Below, piece after piece: positions 1 through 5,800 of a stretch of 6,067 nt of DNA. The notes under the pieces were generated by a model that saw only the letters and a program-made list of their open reading frames with translations, had not been told where the DNA came from and did not search any database. A program made the position numbers and the translations under genes. Each line of letters opens with the position of its first letter. Position 1 is the first letter of the stretch. This stretch comes from Collinsella sp. (GTDB lineage: Bacteria; Actinomycetota; Coriobacteriia; Coriobacteriales; Coriobacteriaceae): positions 1 through 6,067 of the forward strand of contig WGSQ01000107.1 in NCBI GenBank assembly GCA_014871605.1, written 5' to 3'.

Positions 1-1
1 C

Positions 2-376
2 ATAGCCGGCAGCTATACGCCGTTTTGCCTCATCACGCTCGCAAACGACGGCGGCGCTGTGCTGTTCTTTGCCGTATGGGCCATCGCCATTATCGGCATC
101 GCCCTCGAGTGTTTTATGCGCGAGCGTCAACCGCACTGGGTAAGCGGCCTGGTCTACCTGCTGATGGGCTGGCTCGTTGTCTTTAAGCTGCCCGAACTTG
201 TTGCGCTGCTCAACCCCGTGGCACTTGCCCTGCTCGCCGTCGGCGGCGTGTGCTACACCGCGGGCGTGCCGTTCTATATCGCCAAAAACGTGCGCTATCT
301 GCACAGCGTGTTTCACCTGTGGGTGCTCGCCGGCAGCATCTTCCAGTTCATGGCGGTGATCCTCTTCGTAATCTAG
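2..376 (+). CDS. Hemolysin III / TrhA-family integral membrane protein (5' end missing)
   Basis: The reading frame is open from the first base of the window, so the N-terminal part is missing; 124 residues remain and end at TAG 374-376. The visible part begins with IAGSYTPFCL, a typical hemolysin III segment, and continues as several hydrophobic helices with the family pattern Y..MGW (visible residues 52-57), GG.CY..G.PFY (81-92) and H...H (H101, H105) in the last helix. In the CREST superfamily, to which adiponectin receptors belong, this HxxxH pair helps bind a metal, and both His are kept. A further His often found ten residues on (HF) is Gln here (Q115). Family members are called hemolysins for historical reasons; TrhA has been linked to membrane energetics or fluidity, and the reaction is not settled. 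An internal GTG at 59 could be mistaken for a start, but the conserved motif upstream of it shows that the gene begins outside the window. Confidence 0.9.
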   Translation: MAGSYTPFCLITLANDGGAVLFFAVWAIAIIGIALECFMRERQPHWVSGLVYLLMGWLVVFKLPELVALLNPVALALLAVGGVCYTAGVPFYIAKNVRYLHSVFHLWVLAGSIFQFMAVILFVI

Positions 377-389
377 CGACCACGCCTGC

Positions 390-413
390 GCGCCCGCGTT
401 CTCGTTTGGGCGC
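390..413 (+). terminator. Weak stem-loop after the hemolysin III gene
   Basis: GCGCCC at 390-395 can pair with GGGCGC at 408-413 around a 12-base loop, 14 bases after the stop codon. No T-run follows, so this is at best a weak or factor-assisted terminator. It may be chance in such GC-rich DNA. Confidence 0.25.
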
Positions 414-421
414 CGGTGCAA

Positions 422-449
422 TTGCCGTATCCGCCATCAACGTTTTAAC
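422..449 (+). promoter_or_regulatory. Possible promoter for the HlyC/CorC-family gene
   Basis: TTGCCG at 422-427 is followed after 16 bases by TTTAAC at 444-449, in the least GC-rich part of this 110-base intergenic gap. Both boxes match the sigma-70-type consensus only partly. The gene may instead be read through from upstream. Confidence 0.3.
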
Positions 450-466
450 CTGACGTCCCGAATCTT

Positions 467-471
467 GGAGG
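467..471 (+). promoter_or_regulatory. Ribosome binding site with unusually long spacing
   Basis: GGAGG lies 15 bases before ATG 487, against the usual 5-9. No ATG, GTG or TTG stands in frame between them, and the protein from ATG 487 has a normal DUF21 N-terminus, so the start is kept despite the spacing. Confidence 0.55.
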
Positions 472-486
472 TTCAAGAAACTCCCG

Positions 487-1860
487 ATGGACATAACCAT
501 CTCCCTTATCACCACCCTCGTTTTGACCCTCATCAACGGCTACTTCTCTATGTCCGAGATGGCGCTCACCACGGCCAAGCGCGCCGTGCTGGAGCACGAG
601 GCCGAGGAAGGCGACAAGCGCGCCGAGCGTGCCATTAAGCTGGCTGCCGACTCCGACCAGCTGCTCGCCACCATCCAGGTCGCCATCACGCTCGTGGGCT
701 TTGCCTCGTCCGCCGTCGCCTCGACGAGTCTGTCCGACCCGCTCGCCACGTGGCTCATGAGCTTTGGCATCGCGCCGCTCTCCGCCATCGCGCGCGGCCT
801 GGCGCCGGTCATCATCACCGTCGCGGTCGCCTTCGTGTCCATCGTGATCGGCGAGCTCGTCCCCAAGCGCATCGGCCTGGCCAACGCCGAAGGCGTGTCC
901 AAGCAGGTTGTGGGGCCGTTGTCGTTTTTCCAAAAGATCGCCCGTCCGCTCGTGTGGCTAACTGGTGCTTGCTCCGATGGCCTGGCCCGTATCCTGCGCA
1001 TCAAGAGTGCCGACGACCGCCAGAACGTCTCGGAAGAAGAGATCAAGTACATGGTCTCGGAGCAGGACGACCTGCTCGACGAGGAAAAGCGCATGATCCA
1101 CGAGATCTTCGACCTGGGCGACACCGTTGCCCGCGAGGTCATGGTACCGCGCGTGGACACCACCATGTGCGAGGACGACGAGACGGTCGCCGATGTGCTG
1201 TCCACTATGCGCCAGACCGGCTTCAGCCGCATCCCCGTCTACCACGAGGATCCCGACAACGTCGCGGGAATCGCGCACATCAAGGACCTGATCCAGCCCG
1301 CGCTCGACGGCAAGGGCGACCAGCCCATCGCCGGCTTTTTGCGCGACGCCACCTTTGTGCCCGATACCAAGGACATCCTGCCGCTGCTGTCCGAGATGCA
1401 GACCTCGCACGACCAGATCGTGGTCGTCGTGGACGAGTACGGCGGCACGGCCGGCATCATCACCATCGAGGACATCGTCGAGGAGATCGTCGGCGAAATC
1501 GAGGACGAGTTCGACCCCGACAACAAGTACCTCACGCGCCTTTCGCGCCGCGAGTGGCTTGTCGATGGGCGTTTTTCGTGCGATGACGCGATTGAGCTTG
1601 GTTGGCCGCTCGAGGAAAGCGATGATTATGAGACCATCGCCGGCTGGATTTTGGAGCTTTGCGACTCGGTGCCCGACATCGGAGAGGTATTTGAGGTCGC
1701 AGGGTACAAATTCAAGGTACAGTCGATGCGTGGCCAGCGCATCTCGCTCATTCGCGTGATCGCTCCGGCCGAAACCGATAAGAAGGATTCCGAGTCCTCG
1801 GCAGAGAAGCCGGCGGCGTCGGGCGCGGGTTCTGCGGACCCGCACGACGGCGACGAGTAG
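487..1860 (+). CDS. HlyC/CorC-family membrane protein (DUF21, tandem CBS, CorC_HlyC domain)
   Basis: This 457-residue protein has the full family architecture at normal length. Residues 1 to about 180 form the DUF21 membrane domain, with the hallmark NGYFSMSEMALTTAKR (17-32), a hydrophobic segment around 60-80, another at about 103-123, and GELVPKRIGL (122-131). A CBS pair follows at about 215-340: REVMVPRVD (216-224), TGFSRIPVY (244-252), and VVVDEYGGTAG...IVGEIEDEFD (313-343). The small CorC_HlyC domain spans about 355-425. The last 30 residues are a polar tail rich in Ser, Ala, Asp and Glu. Relatives have been tied to Mg2+/Co2+ export or resistance (CorC, MpfA, YhdP/YugS types), with the CBS domains binding nucleotides in the cytoplasm; the hemolysin label is historical. 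Substrate and direction of transport are inferred from the family. The next gene starts 24 bases downstream, so the two are probably co-transcribed. Confidence 0.93.
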   Translation: MDITISLITTLVLTLINGYFSMSEMALTTAKRAVLEHEAEEGDKRAERAIKLAADSDQLLATIQVAITLVGFASSAVASTSLSDPLATWLMSFGIAPLSAIARGLAPVIITVAVAFVSIVIGELVPKRIGLANAEGVSKQVVGPLSFFQKIARPLVWLTGACSDGLARILRIKSADDRQNVSEEEIKYMVSEQDDLLDEEKRMIHEIFDLGDTVAREVMVPRVDTTMCEDDETVADVLSTMRQTGFSRIPVYHEDPDNVAGIAHIKDLIQPALDGKGDQPIAGFLRDATFVPDTKDILPLLSEMQTSHDQIVVVVDEYGGTAGIITIEDIVEEIVGEIEDEFDPDNKYLTRLSRREWLVDGRFSCDDAIELGWPLEESDDYETIAGWILELCDSVPDIGEVFEVAGYKFKVQSMRGQRISLIRVIAPAETDKKDSESSAEKPAASGAGSADPHDGDE

Positions 1861-1884
1861 GGCAAGGAAGAGTAGGGGAGAGTT

Positions 1885-2718
1885 ATGGCAGGCCTGTTCA
1901 ACATCCTTAAGGTCACCGTCAGCGAGGACAAGATTTGCGCGCACGTGCTGGTGAACCCCGGCATGCCGCTCATGACCTCGGAGGATATCGAGGCTACGGC
2001 GCGCGTGTACTACCTGGTGCCCGCGATTGCCAAGCACCTGTGCCTGGGCGATTCGGGTCGCGAGTTCCAGGACTGCATGGGCCAGACCGAGCTTTGCCAC
2101 CTGCTGGAGCACGTGACGGTCGAGCTCATGAACGAGACCGGGCTTGCCGGCAGCATCTCGTGCGGCCGCACCCGCGTGAGCGAGCATGACGAGCGTGTCT
2201 TTGAGGTTGAGCTTTCGTGTCCCGATGACGCGTTGGCCATTGGCGCGCTGTCGTCGGCGACCTTTATGATGGACTGGGCGTACCTGCACGCCGACCAGCC
2301 GGCCCCCGACGTGGAAGGTACGGTCGCGGGCCTGCGCAACCTGGTGCTGGGCATGCGTGCCGAGGCCGAGGGCAAGGACCCGCACGAGGCCGTTGCCGCT
2401 GCGAACGGCGAAGATGCTGCCGAGGACGAGGGCTTTGACGAGGGCGATGTGCCGGTTGACGCCGAGCCCGTTGCCGATGCGACCGCCGAGCCCGTTCCCA
2501 CCGAGCCCCAGGGCGTCCCCAACTTTGACGACGAGCCCCAGGTGGCGATTGATACCGAGGGCGCGGTTGCCGAGAACCACGAGGCCTCCGCTGCCGTCTT
2601 TGGCGGTGCGGCGACGGTTCCGGCAGGACCTGCGCATGAGGGCGGTCTGCCGCTCGTGGACGGCGCCGGCGAGGACCCGGGTGCCACGGTGACCATGCCG
2701 GCTATGCCTCAGGAGTAG
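1885..2718 (+). CDS. Stand-alone cyanophycin-synthetase N-terminal-domain-like protein with acidic tail
   Basis: The protein has 277 residues. GGGGAG at 1875-1880 precedes ATG 1885. Residues about 8-155 resemble the N-terminal domain of cyanophycin synthetase (CphA): HLLEHVTVEL (72-81) matches the CphA signature H(I/L)xEHVALEL, followed by a small Gly-containing turn, GRTR (94-97), an FEVEL strand (106-110), an Ala-rich helix and a leucine-rich end at VEGTVAGLRNLV (143-154). In CphA this domain precedes an ATP-grasp and a Mur-ligase-like domain; both are absent here, so it cannot make cyanophycin alone. In CphA the N-domain is thought to hold the polymer, and peptide or polymer binding is a guess here. 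Residues 165-277 form a low-complexity tail rich in Asp, Glu, Pro and Ala with no Lys or Arg. There is no signal peptide or membrane helix, so it is cytoplasmic. It lies 24 bases after the CorC-like gene. The domain match rests on remembered motifs, not a search. Confidence 0.72.
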   Translation: MAGLFNILKVTVSEDKICAHVLVNPGMPLMTSEDIEATARVYYLVPAIAKHLCLGDSGREFQDCMGQTELCHLLEHVTVELMNETGLAGSISCGRTRVSEHDERVFEVELSCPDDALAIGALSSATFMMDWAYLHADQPAPDVEGTVAGLRNLVLGMRAEAEGKDPHEAVAAANGEDAAEDEGFDEGDVPVDAEPVADATAEPVPTEPQGVPNFDDEPQVAIDTEGAVAENHEASAAVFGGAATVPAGPAHEGGLPLVDGAGEDPGATVTMPAMPQE

Positions 2719-2797
2719 GCCTACGCGTTTATCACCATCACGTACCTGCGCCTTTGCCGTACGCAGATGAGCGGAGCGGCAAGTGATGCGCTGCGGG

Positions 2798-2803
2798 TAT
2801 AAT
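2798..2803 (+). promoter_or_regulatory. TATAAT -10 box upstream of the YtxH/PRC-barrel unit
   Basis: A perfect TATAAT stands 57 bases before the chosen start codon at 2855. No good -35 lies 16-18 bases upstream (AGCGGC at 2775-2780), so this box probably carries most of the promoter strength or needs an activator. Just upstream, TTGCCG (2754-2759) and CGGCAA (2777-2782) can pair, perhaps as the 3' end structure of the preceding gene, although no T-run follows. Confidence 0.6.
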
Positions 2804-2840
2804 GGACAGCATTCAAACGGTGGGCACCGACGTGCCCGCA

Positions 2841-2847
2841 GGAGAGG
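2841..2847 (+). promoter_or_regulatory. Ribosome binding site that fixes the YtxH start
   Basis: GGAGAGG ends 7 bases before ATG 2855 and only 1 base before ATG 2849, so 2855 is the better start. A longer in-frame ATG at 2783 lies upstream of the TATAAT box and would add an unconvincing Arg-rich leader. Confidence 0.7.
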
Positions 2848-2854
2848 AATGATC

Positions 2855-3244
2855 ATGGGTAAGACTTTCAGCTTTGTCTCCGGCGCACTTTTTGGTGCCG
2901 CTGCCGGCGCTATTGTCGGCGTTGCTCTGGCCCCGCGTTCGGGCGCCGAGACCCGCGCCATGGCTGCCGATATCGCCAACGACGCCTGGGACAATATGCG
3001 CGACACCTACGAGCACAGCGCCGAGGAAGCCCGTGCTGCGGTGAATGACTTTGGCCCGATGGTCGACGCCAAGACCGATGACCTGCGCGCCAAGGTCGAC
3101 CTGGCCCGCGAGCGCATGGACCAGCTGCGCGAGCAGCTCAACGACGCCATTTCGGGCGGCAACGTGACGCCTGCCGCCGACGTCGTGGTCGAGAACGCCG
3201 TCGAGGCTGATACCGAGGCTGCGGAGCCCTCGACCGAGGCATAA
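2855..3244 (+). CDS. YtxH-like membrane-anchored protein
   Basis: From ATG 2855 the protein has 129 residues. Residues 7-27 form a Gly/Ala-rich transmembrane segment that runs into LAPRSGAETRA (25-35), the classic YtxH/GvpP-type pattern (glycine-rich helix, then APxSGxETR). Residues 35-100 are strongly helical and charged, probably a coiled coil or amphipathic stalk (for example DDLRAKVDLARERMDQLREQLNDAI), and the last 30 residues are acidic. The expected form is a single-span protein with its C-terminus in the cytoplasm. YtxH relatives are general stress proteins in Bacillus; their biochemical role is unknown. The stop TAA 3242-3244 shares its last base with the next start codon, so translation of the PRC-barrel gene is probably coupled to it, and the two products may work together at the membrane. 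Confidence 0.85.
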   Translation: MGKTFSFVSGALFGAAAGAIVGVALAPRSGAETRAMAADIANDAWDNMRDTYEHSAEEARAAVNDFGPMVDAKTDDLRAKVDLARERMDQLREQLNDAISGGNVTPAADVVVENAVEADTEAAEPSTEA

Positions 3245-3999
3245 TGCGCGCCGGGGATTTTGTCGGCGCCAAGATCTATCGCAAGCCTACCGAGGACAAG
3301 CGCACCAAAAAGGACGGCACGCCGCGCAGCCCTAAAAAGCTCGGAAAGATTCACTTTCCGGTCTTTACCCCGGGCGGTACGCGCGTGGTCGGCTTTATGG
3401 TCCGCCAGTCCGATATCGCGGGCATGATCGAGCGTCCCGACCGGTTTGTGGCGCTCGATGCCATCGGCGTCTATGAGGGCGCTGTCGCGGTCGACGACGT
3501 CAAGGGCACCTACGATGCCGCCGCCGCCAAGCGCCTCGACATCAACCTGGACGATTGCATCATCTGGGTCGGTATGGACGTGCGCACGGAATCGGGCGAC
3601 GTCGTGGGCTATTGCTCGGATGTGGAGTTCAAGCCGCGTTCGGGCATCGTGCAGGCATTCTATGTGACCGCCGGTGCTGCTTCGAGTGTTTTGGTTGGTG
3701 ACACGCGGGTGCCGCCGACGATGCTGCGCGGCTATGAGAACGGCGCGATGGTCGTCTCGGACGAGGTCAAGTCGCTCGGGTATTCGGGCGGTGCGGCTGC
3801 CAAGGCCGCCGAGGCCAGCGTCGTGGTAGGCGACAAGGTCAAAAAGGGCGCCAAGGTGCTCGACGACAAGGGATCGGTTGCCGTGGACAAGGGCAGTCGC
3901 GCACTGGGCAAGCAGCTCGGCAAGACGCGCGGCATGTTCAAGGCCTTTAAGGACGAATACCAAAAGGCGAGCGGAGGCTCGTCAAAAGCTATAAAATAG
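3244..3999 (+). CDS. PRC-barrel domain protein, probably two barrels plus a basic helical tail
   Basis: This 251-residue protein starts at ATG 3244 in the TAATG overlap with the YtxH-like gene; it has no separate strong ribosome binding site, since the upstream bases code for the acidic YtxH tail. Residues about 105-172 are a good PRC-barrel: VGMDVRTESGDVVGYCSDVEFKP, then SGIVQAFYV, then a short loop to RVPPTMLRGYENGAMVVSDE. Residues 1-90 look like a diverged first barrel (MRAGDFVGAKIYR, KLGKIHFPVFTPGGTRVVGFMV, FVALDAIGVYEGAVAVDD) interrupted by a Lys-rich insert at 16-33. The tail (about 182-251) is Ala/Lys-rich, with repeated GDKVKKGAKVLDDKGS-like units, and may bind membrane, nucleic acid or the acidic end of its partner. 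PRC-barrels occur in RNA-processing proteins (RimM), photosynthetic reaction centres and small adaptor proteins; the exact role here is unknown. Transcription ends at the hairpin starting 21 bases downstream. Confidence 0.8.
   Translation: MRAGDFVGAKIYRKPTEDKRTKKDGTPRSPKKLGKIHFPVFTPGGTRVVGFMVRQSDIAGMIERPDRFVALDAIGVYEGAVAVDDVKGTYDAAAAKRLDINLDDCIIWVGMDVRTESGDVVGYCSDVEFKPRSGIVQAFYVTAGAASSVLVGDTRVPPTMLRGYENGAMVVSDEVKSLGYSGGAAAKAAEASVVVGDKVKKGAKVLDDKGSVAVDKGSRALGKQLGKTRGMFKAFKDEYQKASGGSSKAIK
3990..3995 (+). promoter_or_regulatory. Possible -10 box inside the end of the PRC-barrel gene
   Basis: TATAAA at 3990-3995 sits in a short AT-rich island across the PRC-barrel stop codon. No convincing -35 is seen. 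If active, it would start a transcript just upstream of the 4021-4050 hairpin and lead into the deacetylase-like gene, for which no other promoter is visible. Confidence 0.25.
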
Positions 4000-4020
4000 C
4001 GACGTACCAAATGATGGGAG

Positions 4021-4057
4021 GCAAGCCGGAGACCTGTTGCTCCGGCTTGCTGTGTTT
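4021..4057 (+). terminator. Hairpin terminator after the YtxH/PRC-barrel unit
   Basis: GCAAGCCGGAG (4021-4031) and CTCCGGCTTGC (4040-4050) form a perfect 11-bp stem with an 8-base loop, followed by the imperfect T-tract TGTGTTT (4051-4057). This is the clearest intrinsic-terminator-like structure in the window. It sits only 21 bases upstream of the next start codon, so it could also act as an attenuator in a transcript entering that gene. Confidence 0.75.
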
Positions 4058-4071
4058 ATGGGGGAGGGCAT

Positions 4072-5478
4072 ATGCGCCAAAACGGATCCAACTTAAACGG
4101 GCGTTCGGGTGCGCATCCGACAGCGCGCCGCGACCTGGGGCAGCTGCCCAGCGGTCAGCGCAAGCGTCACCGTAAGCCCGGCGCGATGTACCTCAACCAT
4201 AGCCGCGGGTTTAGCGACCGCAGCGCTCGCATCGGCAACAGCCGTACGCCCCGTCGTTCGTCTCGCCTGCCCTACGCGCTCATCGCCGTGGGTTGCGCGC
4301 TCGTGCTGTTTATCGCTGCCGTCGTGGGCTACGTCAACCGCAGTGTGGACGTGGAGCTCAACGGCCAGAAGACCGCGGTGCGCGTGGGCTCTACGCTGCA
4401 GAATCTCATCGATGAACAGGATTTGACTGACACCTACGACGCAGGCGACCTGCTGGCCGTCGATGACAGCGTGCTCAAGCGCCATGGGGGCGAAAAGCTG
4501 TCGGTGAAGGTCGACGGCAAGCGCGTGAAGCAGGGCAAATGGGATAGCCGCGAACTTGAGGGCGGCGAGAAGGTGACGGTCAAGGATGGCCGTAACACCT
4601 ACGAGAAGCACGAGGTTCAGGCTACGGTTATCGAGCCCAAGCTCAAGGTCGAGGGTACGGGCGCTATCGAGTATGTGCAGACGTGGGGTGTCCAGGGCCT
4701 CTCCGAGGTGTGGATTGGTGAGCAGTCGGGCAAGACGCAGGACCGCGGCGAGGTTGTGCCCGCCACCGATTGCGTTGTTGCGTGCGCCAGCGTGGCGCCC
4801 AAGGGCAGCAAAAAGTACGTGGCGCTGACGTTTGACGAGGGTCCGAGCGGCGCCACCAAACAGATCTTGCAGGTGCTCAAGGAAAAGGGCGTCACCGCGA
4901 CGTTCTTCCTTTCGGGCGATGCGGCCGAGGCCTCGCCTGCCACGGCCAAGGCGATTGTCGATGCCGGGTGCGAGATCGGATCCAACAGCTACAGCGACGA
5001 TTCGCTCAAGGGTCAGGACCGTGAGGCGGTACGCGAGCAGATTACGAAAGGCACCGATGCGATTAAGTCGGCGACCGGCGTGAAGACGATGCTGCTGCGT
5101 GCTCCCTACGCTGCCTTTGACGAGCGAAACTGGATTGATGCGATGGACCTGGTCTCCGCCGTGGTCTCGTGGAATATCGACTCGGGCGACTGGCTGCTCA
5201 ACGGTGCCGAGGAGCAGGTCTCGACGGTGCTCGATTCGGTGACGCCGGGCAATATCGTGCTGCTCACCGATAGAGACGAATGCGCCGAGCAGACGCTCGA
5301 GGCGCTGCCGCAGATTATCGACGGCCTCATTGCCGACGGCTACAAGATCGTGACGCTCAGCGACCTGGCCAAGACGGACACGTCGCTGAGCAAAAAGCTC
5401 ACCTCGCTGACGAAGGCCGCCATGCCCAAGGACGCCGTGTTCCCCCAACTTGCCGAGGACGACGACACCACAGAGTAG
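4072..5478 (+). CDS. Membrane-anchored polysaccharide-deacetylase (NodB/CE4) homologue with degenerate active site
   Basis: The protein has 468 residues; GGGGAGGG (4061-4068) precedes ATG 4072. Residues 1-66 are a basic cytoplasmic region, 67-88 a membrane helix, so the rest lies outside the membrane. Residues about 92-150 resemble the DUF348/YabE-type ubiquitin-like repeat (VELNGQKTAVRVGSTLQNLI), and about 180-245 a G5-like stretch. The NodB fold runs from 248 to about 432. Against CE4 consensus: motif 1 TFDDGP is TFDEGP (253-258), keeping the base D255 but with E256 for the metal Asp; motif 2 HxxxH is N305...D309, losing both metal His; motif 3 is RAPY (343-346); motif 4 DSxDW is kept (370-374); motif 5 LLHD is LLTD (397-400), losing the catalytic His. 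Active family members remove N- or O-acetyl groups from peptidoglycan or other glycans. Here catalysis looks lost or altered, so a glycan-binding or regulatory role is plausible. Its only visible upstream signal is the weak TATAAA at 3990. Confidence 0.87.
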   Translation: MRQNGSNLNGRSGAHPTARRDLGQLPSGQRKRHRKPGAMYLNHSRGFSDRSARIGNSRTPRRSSRLPYALIAVGCALVLFIAAVVGYVNRSVDVELNGQKTAVRVGSTLQNLIDEQDLTDTYDAGDLLAVDDSVLKRHGGEKLSVKVDGKRVKQGKWDSRELEGGEKVTVKDGRNTYEKHEVQATVIEPKLKVEGTGAIEYVQTWGVQGLSEVWIGEQSGKTQDRGEVVPATDCVVACASVAPKGSKKYVALTFDEGPSGATKQILQVLKEKGVTATFFLSGDAAEASPATAKAIVDAGCEIGSNSYSDDSLKGQDREAVREQITKGTDAIKSATGVKTMLLRAPYAAFDERNWIDAMDLVSAVVSWNIDSGDWLLNGAEEQVSTVLDSVTPGNIVLLTDRDECAEQTLEALPQIIDGLIADGYKIVTLSDLAKTDTSLSKKLTSLTKAAMPKDAVFPQLAEDDDTTE

Positions 5479-5525
5479 TCATTGGGTAGTCGTTTAAGAA
5501 CGTCCCCAATGACTACCAATGACTA
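5476..5525 (+). repeat. REP-like imperfect palindrome with an extra half repeat
   Basis: TAGTCATTGGG (5476-5486) pairs perfectly with CCCAATGACTA (5505-5515). Inside it, CGTT (5491-5494) pairs with AACG (5499-5502) around TAAG, giving a 40-base hairpin with a small internal loop. The 3' arm sequence CCAATGACTA (5506-5515) is repeated immediately at 5516-5525. The first three bases are the stop codon of the deacetylase-like gene. There is no T-run, so it is not a standard intrinsic terminator, though it may protect the mRNA 3' end. Similar GTCCCCAATGACTA-type elements are, from memory, scattered in Collinsella-like genomes; only one copy is present in this window. Confidence 0.6.
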
Positions 5526-5599
5526 TGTCACGGATACGTCAGCGTTTGGTATGCCTGCAATGTGCAGCGCATAAATTCGATGTCGCCGGGCGATGCTGA

Positions 5600-5608
5600 T
5601 GCTATAGT
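5600..5608 (+). promoter_or_regulatory. Extended -10 promoter for the leader and last gene
   Basis: TGCTATAGT gives an extended -10 (TGn plus TATAGT at 5603-5608). The -35 region is poor (TTCGAT at 5576-5581 is too far at 21 bases), which suits extended -10 promoters. Transcription would start near 5615 and leave a leader of about 200 bases. Confidence 0.55.
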
Positions 5609-5614
5609 TACTGC

Positions 5615-5800
5615 GGTTAATGAGGGTCAAGAGAAAGGTTACAGGTGAAATCCAAACCTCGACCATACAGTCGATGACCCCATGCAGGTGCTTTTTGCGC
5701 ATGCACGGGGTGTAAGCGTCGAGCGGCGTGCCGCCCGCGCATGCGTATAAATATCCAGAAGCCCCCGGACGCCGCACGCGCGGTTGCGTCCGGAGGAATA
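5615..5800 (+). ncRNA. Structured 5' leader, candidate riboswitch or riboregulator
   Basis: Hand folding shows a compact three-way junction: P1 GGGTCA (5624-5629) with TGACCC (5675-5680), P2 AGGTT (5636-5640) with AACCT (5655-5659), and P3 CGAC (5660-5663) with GTCG (5670-5673). A long hairpin follows: CCCC (5678-5681) with GGGG (5707-5710), TGCA (5683-5686) with TGCA (5702-5705), and GTGC (5688-5691) with GCGC (5697-5700) around a TTTTT loop. GCGG (5723-5726) and CCGC (5731-5734) form a small hairpin. C5678-C5680 are needed by both P1 and the long hairpin, so the two states compete. I could not match it to M-box, yybP-ykoY, TPP, cobalamin, fluoride or other riboswitch cores I know. The fold is by eye only, and the ligand, if any, is unknown. 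Confidence 0.45.
5765..5796 (+). promoter_or_regulatory. Hairpin covering a ribosome binding site
   Basis: CCGGACGC (5765-5772) pairs perfectly with GCGTCCGG (5786-5793). The 3' arm takes up the first two bases of the Shine-Dalgarno GGAGG at 5792-5796, so the stem would limit ribosome access to ATG 5801/5804. This is the arrangement expected of a translational switch at the end of the leader. Confidence 0.55.

Noticed and set aside
2783..2854. Longer N-terminus for the YtxH-like protein from ATG 2783
   Set aside because: This start lies upstream of the TATAAT box and has no ribosome binding site; GGAGAGG at 2841-2847 points to ATG 2855.
958..3006. 682-codon open frame on the minus strand
   Set aside because: It lies antisense to the CorC-like gene, the CphA-N-like gene and the start of the YtxH-like gene. 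Its translation is Arg/His/Gly-rich low complexity without domains, as expected for a shadow frame in GC-rich DNA.
3007..3963. 318-codon open frame on the minus strand
   Set aside because: It is opposite the YtxH-like and PRC-barrel genes, which have family motifs and good starts, while this frame has none.
4093..5448. 451-codon open frame on the minus strand
   Set aside because: It mirrors the deacetylase-like gene, has no recognisable domain and is explained by codon bias of the + strand gene.
5615..5700. Known M-box or yybP-ykoY metal riboswitch
   Set aside because: The GTTAATGAGG start recalls the M-box GTTAGGTGAGG, but the remaining conserved M-box segments are missing, and the yybP-ykoY core sequences are not present.
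5679..5710. Hairpin with a TTTTT stretch as an intrinsic terminator
   Set aside because: The T-run is the loop of the hairpin, not a tail after the stem, so it would not work as a standard terminator.
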